A model generated the notes under the pieces. It saw only the letters and a program-made list of their open reading frames with translations, was not told the origin of the DNA and searched no databases. From contig JAOPHQ010002014.1 in the NCBI GenBank assembly GCA_030340625.1, forward strand, positions 83,501-147,500: 64,000 bases of DNA, in the 5' to 3' direction. The position numbers and the translations under genes are program-made. Of the stretch, positions 1 to 61,108 are shown piece by piece; the first letter of the stretch is position 1; the number at the start of each line of letters is the position of its first letter. Source of the stretch: Merluccius polli. Its lineage: Eukaryota > Chordata > Actinopteri > Gadiformes > Merlucciidae.

Positions 1-13
1 GGGGGGGGGGCAT

Positions 14-275
14 GTAGGGCTGCAACTAACCATTGTTTTCATACTCGATATTTTTGTCCATTACTCGTTTTGTCCATTAGTCGATTTCATTTAGTCTAGA
101 AAATGCCTGAGTATTCACTTCATAATAATCCATGAACCAAATATGTTCATTTCTGAAGCATAAGGCCACAACTTATTTGTACTTGATGAATGACTAAAAC
201 CATTCATCGATTACCAAGACTAGATTCGATTAATTTTCTACTAATTGGTTAATCGACTAACCGTTGCAGCCCTAC
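14..275. mobile_element. Non-autonomous hAT-like MITE
   Basis: The ends are inverted repeats: GTAGGGCTGCAAC at 14-26 and GTTGCAGCCCTAC at 263-275. The interior is AT-rich and contains several ATCGATTA-like motifs. No transposase is encoded. It lies in the first intron of camsap1. Degenerate relatives sit at 11231-11395, 18087-18194 and 58352-58613. The terminal sequence resembles a very common teleost MITE class that I place near hAT from memory. No clear 8-bp target duplication is visible. The first ten bases of the window are all G. Confidence 0.75.
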
Positions 276-1945
276 TGCCAGGATAGGCCCGGAGCAGCGT
301 CAGCCAACCAGTCGGTCAATATCCTCGCCGGCCTCCACACTGCTAGGGCAGGGAGTGTACCTGTCAGCTGCCTGTACCACTGACAAGCAGTCTGCTTGTC
401 AGCCCGCCCCTGCGGTCGCTCAGGTAGCAGGGAGCAGCTGCCTTGTGCGGGGTGGCATGAGCACAGGTGTGCCTTATACACACTATGCATGTATTAAAGA
501 CACGCATGCATAATACACAAACACACACAAGCATCCTGCTTCACATGGTACACTGCTAAATATGCTAAAGTTTAGGGTTTCGTAAGCAGTTTGTGAGCAT
601 CGCTGAAGAAATAACTGTCCGGATATATTCAGCCCTACCCATGGGGCAGGATGACAATATGACCCTCTCCTGTTCCACTACCGAAAGCTTTGGGGTTTCT
701 GCATGCTGTGTATGTAGGCTAAAGGCTTCATCTGCGGCACAACATGATGCTGTACACAGAGATGATTTGAGGCTGCACTCCTGGATGCCTCATTAGCGTG
801 GATCTCTACATTGATAGGCGGCAGGCCGTATTCCTCGAAAGAAGGTGGAAAACAAAAAAACATCTTGTAGGTCAACATCCCAAATTGCCAAGATACAGAA
901 ACTGAGGGTAAAGGATTTCCAAGCAGAAAAGATAATGGATTTCTATGCATTAAATACTTCAGAAAGAATGATAATTTGCTCACAATACACGAGGGGGCTA
1001 CTATTGCTAATGTTGTGATGGCATGAATAATAAATATGAATCATTTGAAGATAAAGATGGAGGCATTGCGGCCCCAACACCTCACCATCACCAGGCAAAG
1101 CAGCAACCACATGCCCAGAACAAACACACGTTTGTATAAGGTGAATGTTTTGCATCTGGAAGCTCAAGGGTTTATCACAGCCAAAATCACGAGGCAATTT
1201 AAAAACTATAATGCAAATCATAGCGGTCATCCTGTTACCGTGCAAAGGGATAACGCACTGGTTCAGGCCTTATCGGGACAGCCTACAGTGCAACGTGGTG
1301 ATATGGATTCTTCCTCCTCAGCAAAGTGTGCCAGTTACTGCAGCCCTGTTAGTTCCTTAGTTCTCATGCCCCGAGTCTCACAAATGTATGCTACGCTAGG
1401 TAAAGCATCCATGTCGCTCCATTACACTGCCCTATTGCTGCCAATCACGCGCATGTATGTCTACATTATGTAAAATCTCTCACTGCCAACATTTGTCACA
1501 AGCTAAGGTGTGGGGGAGGCAGAGGACATGTGGGTGGATGGACCTGGAATGGGTGTTTTTTTCCCCTTTCAAAGTGAACTTGTCCGAGCATGACATCATA
1601 CCAACCACCCTCTGTGTGCCGGTTAAGACCAGTCAACAAGCATGCATGCATGGGGAGATTCAGCAGGGAAGATTGCTGCTGCCAAGAGGAAATTGGCATT
1701 GACTCAAGAGCACAATACACAGACAAGGAAAGTATGTTCCTCCTACTCGACTCTTCCTGTTAATGCTTCCCATTGTCACCATATAGAAAAGGAGAAAACA
1801 TCACTATGAAACAACATACTTTTTAGTGAGTAGATTTTCTTGTGGTTTCCATTATAACTAAGCAGTTATAGAGGGCATCTACATTATGCCTGAACTTCCT
1901 TGTCTGTATGCGTGCGTAACAGTATTTGCAAGAAATATAACTCAC
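276..1945 (-). other. camsap1: camsap1 intron 1 (partial); no gene recognised
   Basis: This stretch follows the camsap1 exon donor at 1945-1944 on the minus strand and runs to the left window edge as intron. A GC-richer patch at 280-460 has no recognisable domain in any frame. Short open frames on both strands look random in composition. I see no RNA gene or clear repeat between 500 and 1900. Confidence 0.6.
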
Positions 1946-2108
1946 CAATGCCGTAGGCTTTCGCAAACAGCCAGCGTAGATTGGCATCTATTTTTGCTCG
2001 AGCAGAATCATACATCTCCAACGGTACGACTTCCATTGTGCCCTCTGCGACTGCAGCCAAATCCATTTTTCGACAAGTGCTGTCCCCACCAGCACAATCA
2101 AGGTCCAT
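1946..2108 (-). CDS. camsap1: camsap1 first coding exon
   Basis: This exon encodes the N-terminal 54 residues of a calmodulin-regulated spectrin-associated protein, a family that binds and protects microtubule minus ends. From the ATG at 2108-2106 it reads MDLDCAGGDSTCRKM, then VVPLEMYDSARAKIDANL and LFAKAYGI. The VPLxxYDxARAKIxANLxW...AKAYG pattern is the conserved CAMSAP N-terminus before the CH domain, and it fits CAMSAP1 better than CAMSAP2, which has FDHYDFSRAKIACNL. The exon ends in phase 1 at a strong donor (G|GTGAG, 1946/1945). One base upstream of the ATG is a good acceptor (TTTAAG), so at least one 5' noncoding exon lies further right. The remaining exons are left of the window. Which fish paralogue (a or b) cannot be told. 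Confidence 0.85.
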
Positions 2109-2109
2109 C

Positions 2110-2960
2110 CTTAAATGGAAGAAAAAAACATTTTAAACATTTTAAAAAACATACAGTAAAATATTGCGAATATGACATGTCAAAACAAACTGCTGCTCTT
2201 AAACCTACAGTCTTCAGAACTCCAGGTTTGGTTAGGAAACTTGCATGATGATGACCAACTTTTTGTCTAATTATCATAGTTACTTACTGCTACTGTTTCT
2301 GTGTACAAAAAGTTTAAACATCAAGAAGCGGTTAAGTTAAGAGTCTGCCGGATCTGTCCACGTCTGTTCGTCAACGTGGGGATGTGCAGTAGCGACAACT
2401 AGACTGTCTGAATTCAAAGTAAAATGATCAGGGTTTTCTCCTGTGTGGAATAATCCATATAGCGGTTCAAAATACTTGTGTGTGCGCCCCGTGTTTGACA
2501 GCACACAAGCATTGCATTACACACATGGTGCAGCACGATTGTAGCTTAAATTACCAATACTGAAGTGTTTCCCTTATATTTGACATGATGAAAAATATGC
2601 CCTCATGATGCCAGGTTGGACTAATGACATTTGCTTGACATATGCTTAATTGTCACTTGTAAATGAGTTCCAAGTAATTAACATAAACAAGTAGTCAATG
2701 TAATCTATGTCAATATTGTGAACGATTTACATATTTGGATATCATTTTCCCACATTACTAGATGCTACATGGCACTGTGTATGTAAACATCTTGACATGC
2801 AAGTTACACAACATTTTGCATTATCTTGACGGCCTAAACCTGAATGGCCTAGCTTTAATGTTATACTATAATGTTAAACTGATGCAAATACATGGCCAAG
2901 TGTTTTTACTTCAACTAGTGGTTATACCAGTCAATTTGCCTACTTGGTTTCAACTGCCAC
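2110..2960. other. camsap1 5' intron, AT-rich; nothing recognised
   Basis: This AT-rich sequence lies between the coding-exon acceptor and the minisatellite block. If the promoter near 4.0-4.5 kb is right, it belongs to the intron joining the 5' noncoding exon to the first coding exon. No protein-like frame, RNA gene or clear repeat is visible. Confidence 0.5.
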
Positions 2961-3290
2961 CTGCAAGCTACAAGTAATTAAACACTAACATAACCTACCT
3001 GCAAGCCACTAGTAAGCAAACACTAACATAACTTACATGCAAGCTTTTAGTAAGCAAACACTAACATAACCTACATGCAAGCTACTAGTCAGTAAACACT
3101 AACATAACCAACCTGCAAGCTACTAGTAAGCAAACACTAACATAACCTACCTGCAAGCTACAAGTAAACACTAACATAACCTACATGCAAGCTACTAGTC
3201 AGTAAACACTAACATAACCTACCTGCAAGCTACTAGTAAGCAAACACTAACATAACCTACCTGCAAGCTACTAGTAAGCAAGCCTATGAT
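2961..3290. repeat. 38-bp minisatellite, about 8.5 copies
   Basis: The tandem unit is about 38 bp, of the form CTGCAAGCTACTAGTAAGC then AAACACTAACATAACCTAC. Most units differ by one to four substitutions. One unit is 34 bp, missing four bases. Variants with AGTCAGTAAAC recur, suggesting higher-order duplication (units 3 and 6 match). It lies in the presumed 5' intron of camsap1. Confidence 0.95.
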
Positions 3291-3335
3291 GCATGTTGAT
3301 CTGTAGCCAAGAGATAAACCACGACTTCAAGCATC

Positions 3336-3562
3336 TGGTGTAACGCGAGTTAACATGGTGTAATACAGGTTAACATGGTGTGACAGAGGTTAACATGGTG
3401 TAGCACAGGTTAACCTGGTGTAACACAGGTTAACGTGGTGTAACACAAGTTAACATGGTGTAACACAAGTTAACATGGTGTAACACAGGTTAACGTGGTG
3501 TAACACAGGTCTACGTGGTGTAACAAGTTAACCTGGTGTAGCACAGGTTAACGTGGTGTGAC
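3336..3562. repeat. 20-bp minisatellite, about 11 copies
   Basis: The tandem unit is 20 bp, of the form TGGTGTAACACAGGTTAACA. Most copies carry the palindrome GTTAAC. The last units drift in length by one or two bases. It starts only about 45 bp after the end of the 38-bp minisatellite and shares no obvious sequence with it. Confidence 0.95.
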
Positions 3563-3645
3563 TGGTACACCAACATGCACCAGCATTACCCCAGTAACAA
3601 ATCACAATGATGACCATGTTCCTCTTTCCATCCCTTGTTGTTACA

Positions 3646-3648
<3 letters not shown>

Positions 3649-3702
<54 letters not shown>
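3649..3702. repeat. (GT)n microsatellite
   Basis: A pure GT run of about 27 units sits between the minisatellite pair and the GC-rich candidate promoter. Confidence 0.95.
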
Positions 3703-3704
<2 letters not shown>

Positions 3705-3964
3705 CGTACCATCACCTGGCTACCGAGCGTCAGCTAATAACGTAACATAGCATGTGTGTCTAACCCGTTCACTCAAGTACACACAAAAAAAATGGTGAAT
3801 CCAGTGTAACGTTACCCTGGGACTGGACAAGCCGCAGCACACCCTACCAGTACGTGACAACTGTAACGCCAGCTCGCAGGGAGAAACGTGCGAGCTAACC
3901 TGCTAACGTTGTAGCTGGGGGGCCCTCACGCCACCAACACATGAACCCATTCATCCATTCATAT

Positions 3965-4402
3965 TTACCTTTACGCGTGTCCTAGTGGTGGTGGTGGTGG
4001 TGTATTTCCAACTCACCCACCCCCTCCCCTGCCTCCCTCCCTCCCCCCGACTCCCCCCTCCTCCTCGGGGTAACACGACTAGCTCAGGCCTCGCCTCCCC
4101 GCTACATACAATGGCTGTCCCGGCAGCAGAGCATCGCAGAAGCTATGCTATGCTATGCTAAGCTAAGCTAGGCTACAGGGAGGGGAACGTCTCGTCTCCT
4201 CCAGGCAACACAACACCCTCCGCGGCCTGCAGGACGACCGCGCCGCGGGGGGGGGCGGCTCCTCTTTCTCCTCCTGCTCCTGCTCCTATTCCTCCTTCTC
4301 CACCTCCTCCTCCTGTCGCAGCGTCTCTCCTTTAGGTGTTTCTGTTTCTAGGTGGCATGGTGACGCTTGGAGGTGACTGCGAGCATCTCTCACGCACTCA
4401 CA

Positions 4403-4439
<37 letters not shown>

Positions 4440-4545
4440 GGCTGGTGGTGCCGCCGCCTGTAGAAACCTAATTACTCTTCCTCCTGCCGCCAGTCGCCTA
4501 GTGGTGGAGGTCACGACTGCGCATGCGTGATTACCTTTTCCCAGC
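3965..4545 (-). promoter_or_regulatory. camsap1: Candidate camsap1 promoter and 5' noncoding exon
   Basis: This is the only GC-rich, CpG-containing block upstream of the camsap1 coding exon (for example GCGGCCTGCAGG and GACCGCGCCGCG near 4220-4250). TGCGCATGCGTG at 4518-4529 matches the NRF1 consensus at nearly every position. Two minus-strand splice donors could end a 5' noncoding exon here: AAAG|GTAAAT (exon edge 3969) and GTGG|GTGAGT (exon edge 4017). A CT-rich tract (4020-4060) and a CA run (about 4400-4436) interrupt it. The role is inferred from composition and position; no start site can be read. Confidence 0.45.
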
Positions 4546-4614
4546 CAACACAGCTGTCAGTGCAATGACCACCAAGTGTTTTGTTTTTTGTTTTTTTTGG
4601 CCAATATTACGTTG

Positions 4615-4677
4615 ATCTATTTATGACTTTGCAAATAAATAAATAAACAAATAAAAATAAATAAATAAATACATTTA

Positions 4678-4721
<44 letters not shown>
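4615..4721. repeat. AT-rich simple repeats
   Basis: Degenerate AAAT units at about 4635-4670 are followed by a pure (AT)n run at about 4681-4721. This marks the left edge of the intergenic space between the camsap1 promoter and the pole 3' end. Confidence 0.9.
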
Positions 4722-4722
<1 letters not shown>

Positions 4723-5678
4723 TGTATATACACATATATTATCTTCCATCGAGCTTCTTGTCTTGGATTTAAGCTAATACAATATTTTGATCACAGTTTG
4801 TATTGCACCTTACATAGGCCTATATACTTATTGAGCAGATGCTTTTATCCAAAGCAACTCAGTGAATTCAGATCCATGTAGCATGATATTAGTGGTTGGC
4901 ATTGGGAGGAACCCAGTACCCAGTATCTTTACTGGGAGGTGAACACCCAACGACCAGACTTTCCTGCACCCTCATATGGTGCATCACCTACAGGCCTATA
5001 CATGAACAGTAGGCCAAGCATGTTCAAATAATAAAACCTGCAGGCCTTCATAAACATATACAACAAATATAATGTGAACATAGGCCTATGTTATTGTATT
5101 ATGTTGCATCCTATTATTGTATAACCTAGTATTAAGTGACGACTCGTTTTAAATCAAATGTGGACTTTTGAATGGGCATGTCCATACAGAACAGAACAGG
5201 CCTCGTCTCCCTGACACTGAGCAGTCACGACCTCTAGTGGTTCATCTCGATATGCTTCAAGTAGCTCAGTGACTACAGTGGTCTCCATGATCGACACAAT
5301 TCCTTATCCCATTTATAACAAGAACATAATGTATCATTAACATTAGTGTATTGTTTCTCTTTGTGATGACGTGGGGGGTGGAGTTACATTTTGATTGACA
5401 AGTTAAATCCTCTCAACTCTCAAATGATTGTTATAAATTACCAACTGAATGACAAAAACACCATCAGTTCTATACAGAGCCATGCGTGACTATGAGGTTA
5501 ATATTAACATATTGTGTACAGTATTGTACAAATCAGACCCTCGTCTCGGCTCCCCAGAAGTCCCTCTCTCCGAACTACTCAGACGAGGAGGAAAGGGAGC
5601 AAGAAATCAACAAAAAGGCAAGAGAATCACTATAGTGGACCGTGACACACGCAAAGAACAGTAGACGGCAAAAATAAT
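4722..5678. other. Intergenic: SINE-like remnant, otherwise nothing recognised
   Basis: About 4820-4990 carries the teleost tail motif GCTTTTATCCAAAGCAACT and a GAGGTGAACACCCAA-like piece, suggesting an old reverse-oriented SINE/V-SINE fragment. The rest, including a short open frame at 5449-5664, resembles no known protein. No RNA gene is seen. Confidence 0.5.
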
Positions 5679-5745
5679 CTACTTGAATCTTGACTCTAAC
5701 TCTGTGGTCAGCCAGTGACCAGAGTTAGACTCAAGATTCAAGTAG
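5679..5745. repeat. 26-bp-arm inverted repeat (hairpin)
   Basis: The left arm at 5679-5704 (CTACTTGAATCTTGACTCTA then ACTCTG) pairs with the right arm at 5720-5745 with one mismatch across 26 bp. The loop is 15 nt. It lies about 235 bp beyond the predicted pole polyadenylation signal, in intergenic DNA. Confidence 0.9.
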
Positions 5746-5828
5746 ACTTTTTCAAGATTCACATAGTCCATTTCTTCCTTAGCATTAACATTTCACATGC
5801 CCCGTGCCTGCTCACATACACCGCCCCA

Positions 5829-5853
5829 CCCCCCCCCCCCCCCCCCCCCCCCC
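5829..5853. repeat. Poly-C tract (about 25 C)
   Basis: A single-base C run downstream of pole. Together with the poly-G at position 1 and C runs near 6654-6668, 47400 and 47440, it is a place where length is likely to be unreliable. Confidence 0.9.
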
Positions 5854-5979
5854 AACTGTTGACCATGGGAGACAGCAACAAAAGATGAGGAGCCGGTATA
5901 ACTCACGGTCTAAAATTAAATGAATTCATTTCATATACAATAGAACACACAATCAATAATCTGGGTCACGTGAAATACA

Positions 5980-5985
5980 TTTATT
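5980..5985 (-). terminator. pole: pole polyadenylation signal candidate
   Basis: AATAAA on the minus strand (TTTATT on plus), about 255 bp after the pole stop codon. It is the first canonical hexamer downstream, so the 3' UTR is predicted as roughly 5960-6240. Confidence 0.55.
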
Positions 5986-6240
5986 AATCATTTGAAAGCA
6001 AAAATGCAATTCATATACAGAAAAAAGTACACAACGCACACACACGCACACACACACACTATCAACAATATTAACAATCCATTTCAAAATGACAAAAACA
6101 AGCCATGGGACGTTTGGCCCAAGCCAACTCTGAAGTGCCGTAAACTGACCGATGGACCAAGAGGCACGACAAGAGCTTACTAAGGCAGAGAGGATATTAA
6201 CAAGGGGGATGCCCATATAAGGAGAAGGCCCCTCCCAGTG

Positions 6241-27777
<21,537 letters not shown>

Positions 27778-27849
27778 CCTCGCTCTTCTCAAGTTATTCC
27801 ACACCAATGAAGACTACGGTTTTTGTAAATATAACGGTAAAACAAACAG

Positions 27850-28390
27850 TGATTTCCACCCTCACTACATAGCAATGTTGTGGGTCGCCATTCCCCGCTT
27901 TGACAGCAGCACCAGCGATGGTCTTCCTTTCCTTCCTATTTTGGCGCGTTTCTGGCAGTTCCCGCGAGAGCTCGGTGACGTCGCAGGGATCTGCTGCTCC
28001 GCCCACGACCCATGGCCCCGCCCCCCCGTGGTATGCTGGTGCGTTCAAGTCACGTGGGATGGATGAAGGGACGGACGAATGGCGGCGACGGTTTGTTTTG
28101 ACCGCTTCTGTTCGTACCGGCATCCAAACTAGCGGTTTGTTTGCGAAACGGTGTGAGCGATCAAACACCGCGTCAGCTGACGTAAAGTGTGCGTTTTTTG
28201 TTGTTGTTGTTGTTGTTGTATGCCTTCTGTGTGCTCTCCGATCACTAAATGTAAATGTACCAAGTCGAAAACTTTAGTAAGTACGGTAGCACTTGAACGC
28301 GTTCCCCACAGGCCACGCCTACAGGCCCCGCCCACGTGATCCGCCTATGGGGAAGCCACGCCCCCTGGTGCACGGTTTACGAGATCTGTG
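27850..28390. promoter_or_regulatory. Candidate divergent pole/acacb promoter region
   Basis: GC-rich sequence just upstream of the pole start codon (27777, minus) and upstream of acacb (plus). Visible motifs: E2F-like TTTTGGCGCG at 27939-27948, CRE-like TGACGTCG at 27976-27983, E-boxes CACGTG at 28051-28056 and 28333-28338, and GC boxes near 28017 and 28325. E2F fits a replication gene and E-boxes fit a lipogenic gene, but this is motif reading only. No TATA box is clear on either side. Confidence 0.55.
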
Positions 28391-28441
28391 GGCGATGGGC
28401 CGCCTGGGAGTAATGCTCTTCATGGTAGGTGTGTGTGTGTA

Positions 28442-28473
<32 letters not shown>

Positions 28474-28667
28474 GTGTGTGTGTTTTGTGACATTTTGTGG
28501 TCGTCTTTTATGATTAAACCTTTGGATAGAGAGCTGCTGATCGCCTCACCTAACTGAACCGAAGAGGATACACGTTCAATGCGGACGAGGGTCCTGCAAG
28601 TGTCCTGTAAGTTATGGCCGGCTGTCAACAACAACAACAACACATGTCCCATATGTCGTCGTCGTCG

Positions 28668-28707
<40 letters not shown>

Positions 28708-29633
28708 GCACATGTGAACTTAAGTCTTTTCAAGTTGTATTTAGCTGTTCATGGCTGCCCTGCAGCTACATAATCCCCAAATGCTGACTCTTAGGCTGCT
28801 GCTGGGGTTTAAATTAAAGTAATCAGTAATTTGTGGGGCGTTGTTGCAGGATTGCATCACTGCTGCCTTTTGTTGATACACGTGTAAACTGGATTGATTG
28901 TGATTGTGTGAATGTATTTTTATTCAATGTATTTGTTGGCAGCTTGTGCTTTTCTTTTACATCCTGCATCCTTTTTTTTTTTGTGAACATTTCCTCTTTT
29001 CTCACTCACTCTAAATGACCTTGTTGACTGGGGCTGGAGGTGAACTGCCCTGTTGTGTGGTAGGAACCAACATCTTATCAATGAGATTAATAAATAACTG
29101 CACTTATAATAACTAAATACATACGTGTTTCTCATCCACACGAAAAAAGGGGAAATGGGCTGGAGCCGCCGGTTGTTCTGCCCCAAGGACCGCCGTCCCA
29201 TTCGATTAAATGCGGGTTACCATGGATGTCTTTTACCGAAGCTCACTCTGCTTTAGACGTGGAGTAGTCCACTGTGTGGTCATGTTGTGCTTTCATCCTT
29301 TTGTGCGTGCCCCTGCGTCTAAACCCGTCTGTGTGGCTAAGATCTGTGCCGTGTCAACCACAACTAAGTGTTGACCTTTATCCTATATGGCTCCCCTGTC
29401 AGCTGTCACAGACAAACTGTTTACTAGGCGCTGGTTGGAAGATGCAGCCTGCTCCACCGCACTCACACACGTCATATCGCATTACCAAGCGCCTCCCTCG
29501 CTCAGAAGATATTTAATCCTTCATCGAAAGGCTAGGACCCGAATGTATTTGTCGCTTTTAATGTATGGAGTTGGTGAACACATTGCTGTTGTTGTGAATG
29601 ACCCAGTAATCCGTGGCTTTGTTTTCCCTGCAG
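28391..29633 (+). other. acacb: acacb 5' region: noncoding exon and intron
   Basis: The first coding exon has a strong acceptor (TTTTCCCTGCAG, ending 29633) 20 bp before the ATG, so a noncoding exon must lie upstream. Good donor candidates are CCT|GTAAGT (28606/28607) and TTTA|GTAAGT (28276/28277); I cannot choose between them. A GT run near 28430-28490 and a GTT/GTC repeat at about 28656-28707 are the only repeats noticed. No other gene is recognised. Confidence 0.5.
28656..28707. repeat. (GTC)(GTT)n microsatellite
   Basis: Four GTC-type units followed by about 13 GTT units. A mirror-image AAC run lies just upstream at 28626-28641. Confidence 0.9.
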
Positions 29634-29653
29634 TCCTAAGAGGGTGCCTGTGA

Positions 29654-59347
<29,694 letters not shown>

Positions 59348-60380
59348 AGTATCACATTACCCCATTGGACCTCGCCAGACTCGGCAGAGCCAAAACCCCC
59401 TTTGGCTCTGATCCTCAGGAATATAACGTGTAACCACTGTACCGCCGTTGTGACACTCCGTACTTCACTGCACTAAAATGTGTGTGTCTGGATTCAAATG
59501 TATGTTTTTTTTTTGCACTACGTGCCGCGTCAGCATTTTGTTCAACCGTCGTTCTCACGGTGCGCCGTTATTTAATAACCGGGTGTTCGGGCTTTAACCG
59601 CTCCACATGGATGTTCATACACTGTTCCTATTTCCTCACCAGGGTGGATATCATTGTGCCTTTACAGTGTTTGACGAAGTCACGGTTGCTGGAGTTGTAT
59701 GACGGTGGATATTTTTGACTTGTGTGTTTATTAAATGCCGACGAACATTATTTCACCATTAGAATAATGCTCGTACGAAAAACGCGCACAATAAATGAAT
59801 GTGATGTATTTGTATAGGTTAAACAACGGGCCCGGTTGTATGTATGTGTAATTATGATCTAAATATATTATTGTAAAGTGTTCCTACATCATGTAAAACA
59901 AAAATGGTGGCATTTCATGTGCAAGGTCAAATGAGGATTTCATGTTCAATATTTTTGTTACACTAGTATTGTAAAAAGTAAAAAGTGCGAGAATGTGTTT
60001 TTCTACAAAATCTGTATTTTGGAGTGCTAATCTTTATCATTATTATTATCAATACAATACCGACAGTTTATTCAGTGTAGTCCATCTTTTTCAAGTGCCA
60101 TGAATTTCATGATATTTATGCGTGTTTTACAGTGATGTAATTTAATGCCTAATCTAATAAATGCTAGAATATATAATTACATTACGTTTTTGACCAGTTT
60201 TTCCTCCTCCTTGTTAATCTTTCTAGTTTGGCAGCGACGATAAAAGGGGCCAATAGTAATGGGGTTATTAAATCCTTTTACTCTAAGCCAATCACAAGTG
60301 AACGTGTTGCCATGACATCTTGTTTTGACCCATGTGACATACCATCTGCTGCTTTTAAATAAACGTTATTTTTGATAAAG
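59348..60380 (+). other. acacb: acacb 3' UTR (predicted)
   Basis: Sequence after the TAA stop at 59345-59347. AATAAA signals on the plus strand are at about 59790, 60156-60161 and 60358-60363. The last lies at the junction with the predicted foxn4 3' end. No other feature is seen. Confidence 0.6.
60358..60363 (+). terminator. acacb: acacb distal polyadenylation signal candidate
   Basis: AATAAA about 1 kb after the stop. A second canonical hexamer at 60156-60161 is an equally good alternative, so shorter transcripts may also form. Confidence 0.5.
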
Positions 60381-60399
60381 ACAAAGAGAGGATTCATAT

Positions 60400-60427
60400 T
60401 TTATTCACCCATTGTTTTGCTTTTATT
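60400..60427 (-). terminator. foxn4: foxn4 polyadenylation signal candidates
   Basis: Two minus-strand AATAAA hexamers at 60400-60405 and 60422-60427, 680-710 bp past the foxn4 stop. They lie within about 40-70 bp of the acacb distal signal on the other strand. Confidence 0.5.
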
Positions 60428-61108
60428 CCGGTCATTGATAATATTAACATGGTATACAGCTGACATTCAGTGTTCATTGCAGTGTTGGCACACATTTGGA
60501 ATAAGTGGGTAAAATAAGTTTGAAAGAAAGCTTTTATATGTAGATAGCCTTTAAAAAAAAAAAAACATTCAAATATATACAGCAAACGTTTAATAAAGTC
60601 ATCCCCTTCTTCGGCTGCATTTTATATATATAAATAAAACACCACAGTAATTCCTATCACAATACGACATACAAGAGACAGGGAGCTATGGTAGGGTTTA
60701 TAAACACGGAGTGAACATTACAACAGTTGAAATAACCTTCATCCGCACGGTGTGTTGGTGCCTTAAGGCCTTAACGCCTTAACAGGCCTTAACGCGGTTT
60801 GGCAAAGCCCAACTTAGTCCTTCACTTTTTACATGAAATATGTCGACTCTTTCTCCCCTTTTGTTGATTCAAGTCCGTTCTCTATGTCCATACAATTTTT
60901 CTGAAACCCCTTTTCCCCAAAAGTGTTCCAGCTTTGGGAACGACGATAGATCGCACCGGCGCCCAACCAAATCTGAATTTTAGACTTTTACTGGCGCATC
61001 CCTTGGTTCGAATCCACTGGTATTCATAAATAGTCGAATCGTGTCAGTCGAGTCGCCGCCGCCGCCGATTCTAACGGCCATGCGGTGAGCTCCCTTGTCC
61101 TCGTGGCT

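Noticed and set aside
1..10. G10 run at the window start as a G-quadruplex or telomere-like signal
   Set aside because: It is a single short homopolymer cut by the window edge, with no repeated G-run spacing.
2961..3562. CRISPR-like array
   Set aside because: The units are directly tandem with no unique spacers, and the DNA is vertebrate; these are minisatellites.
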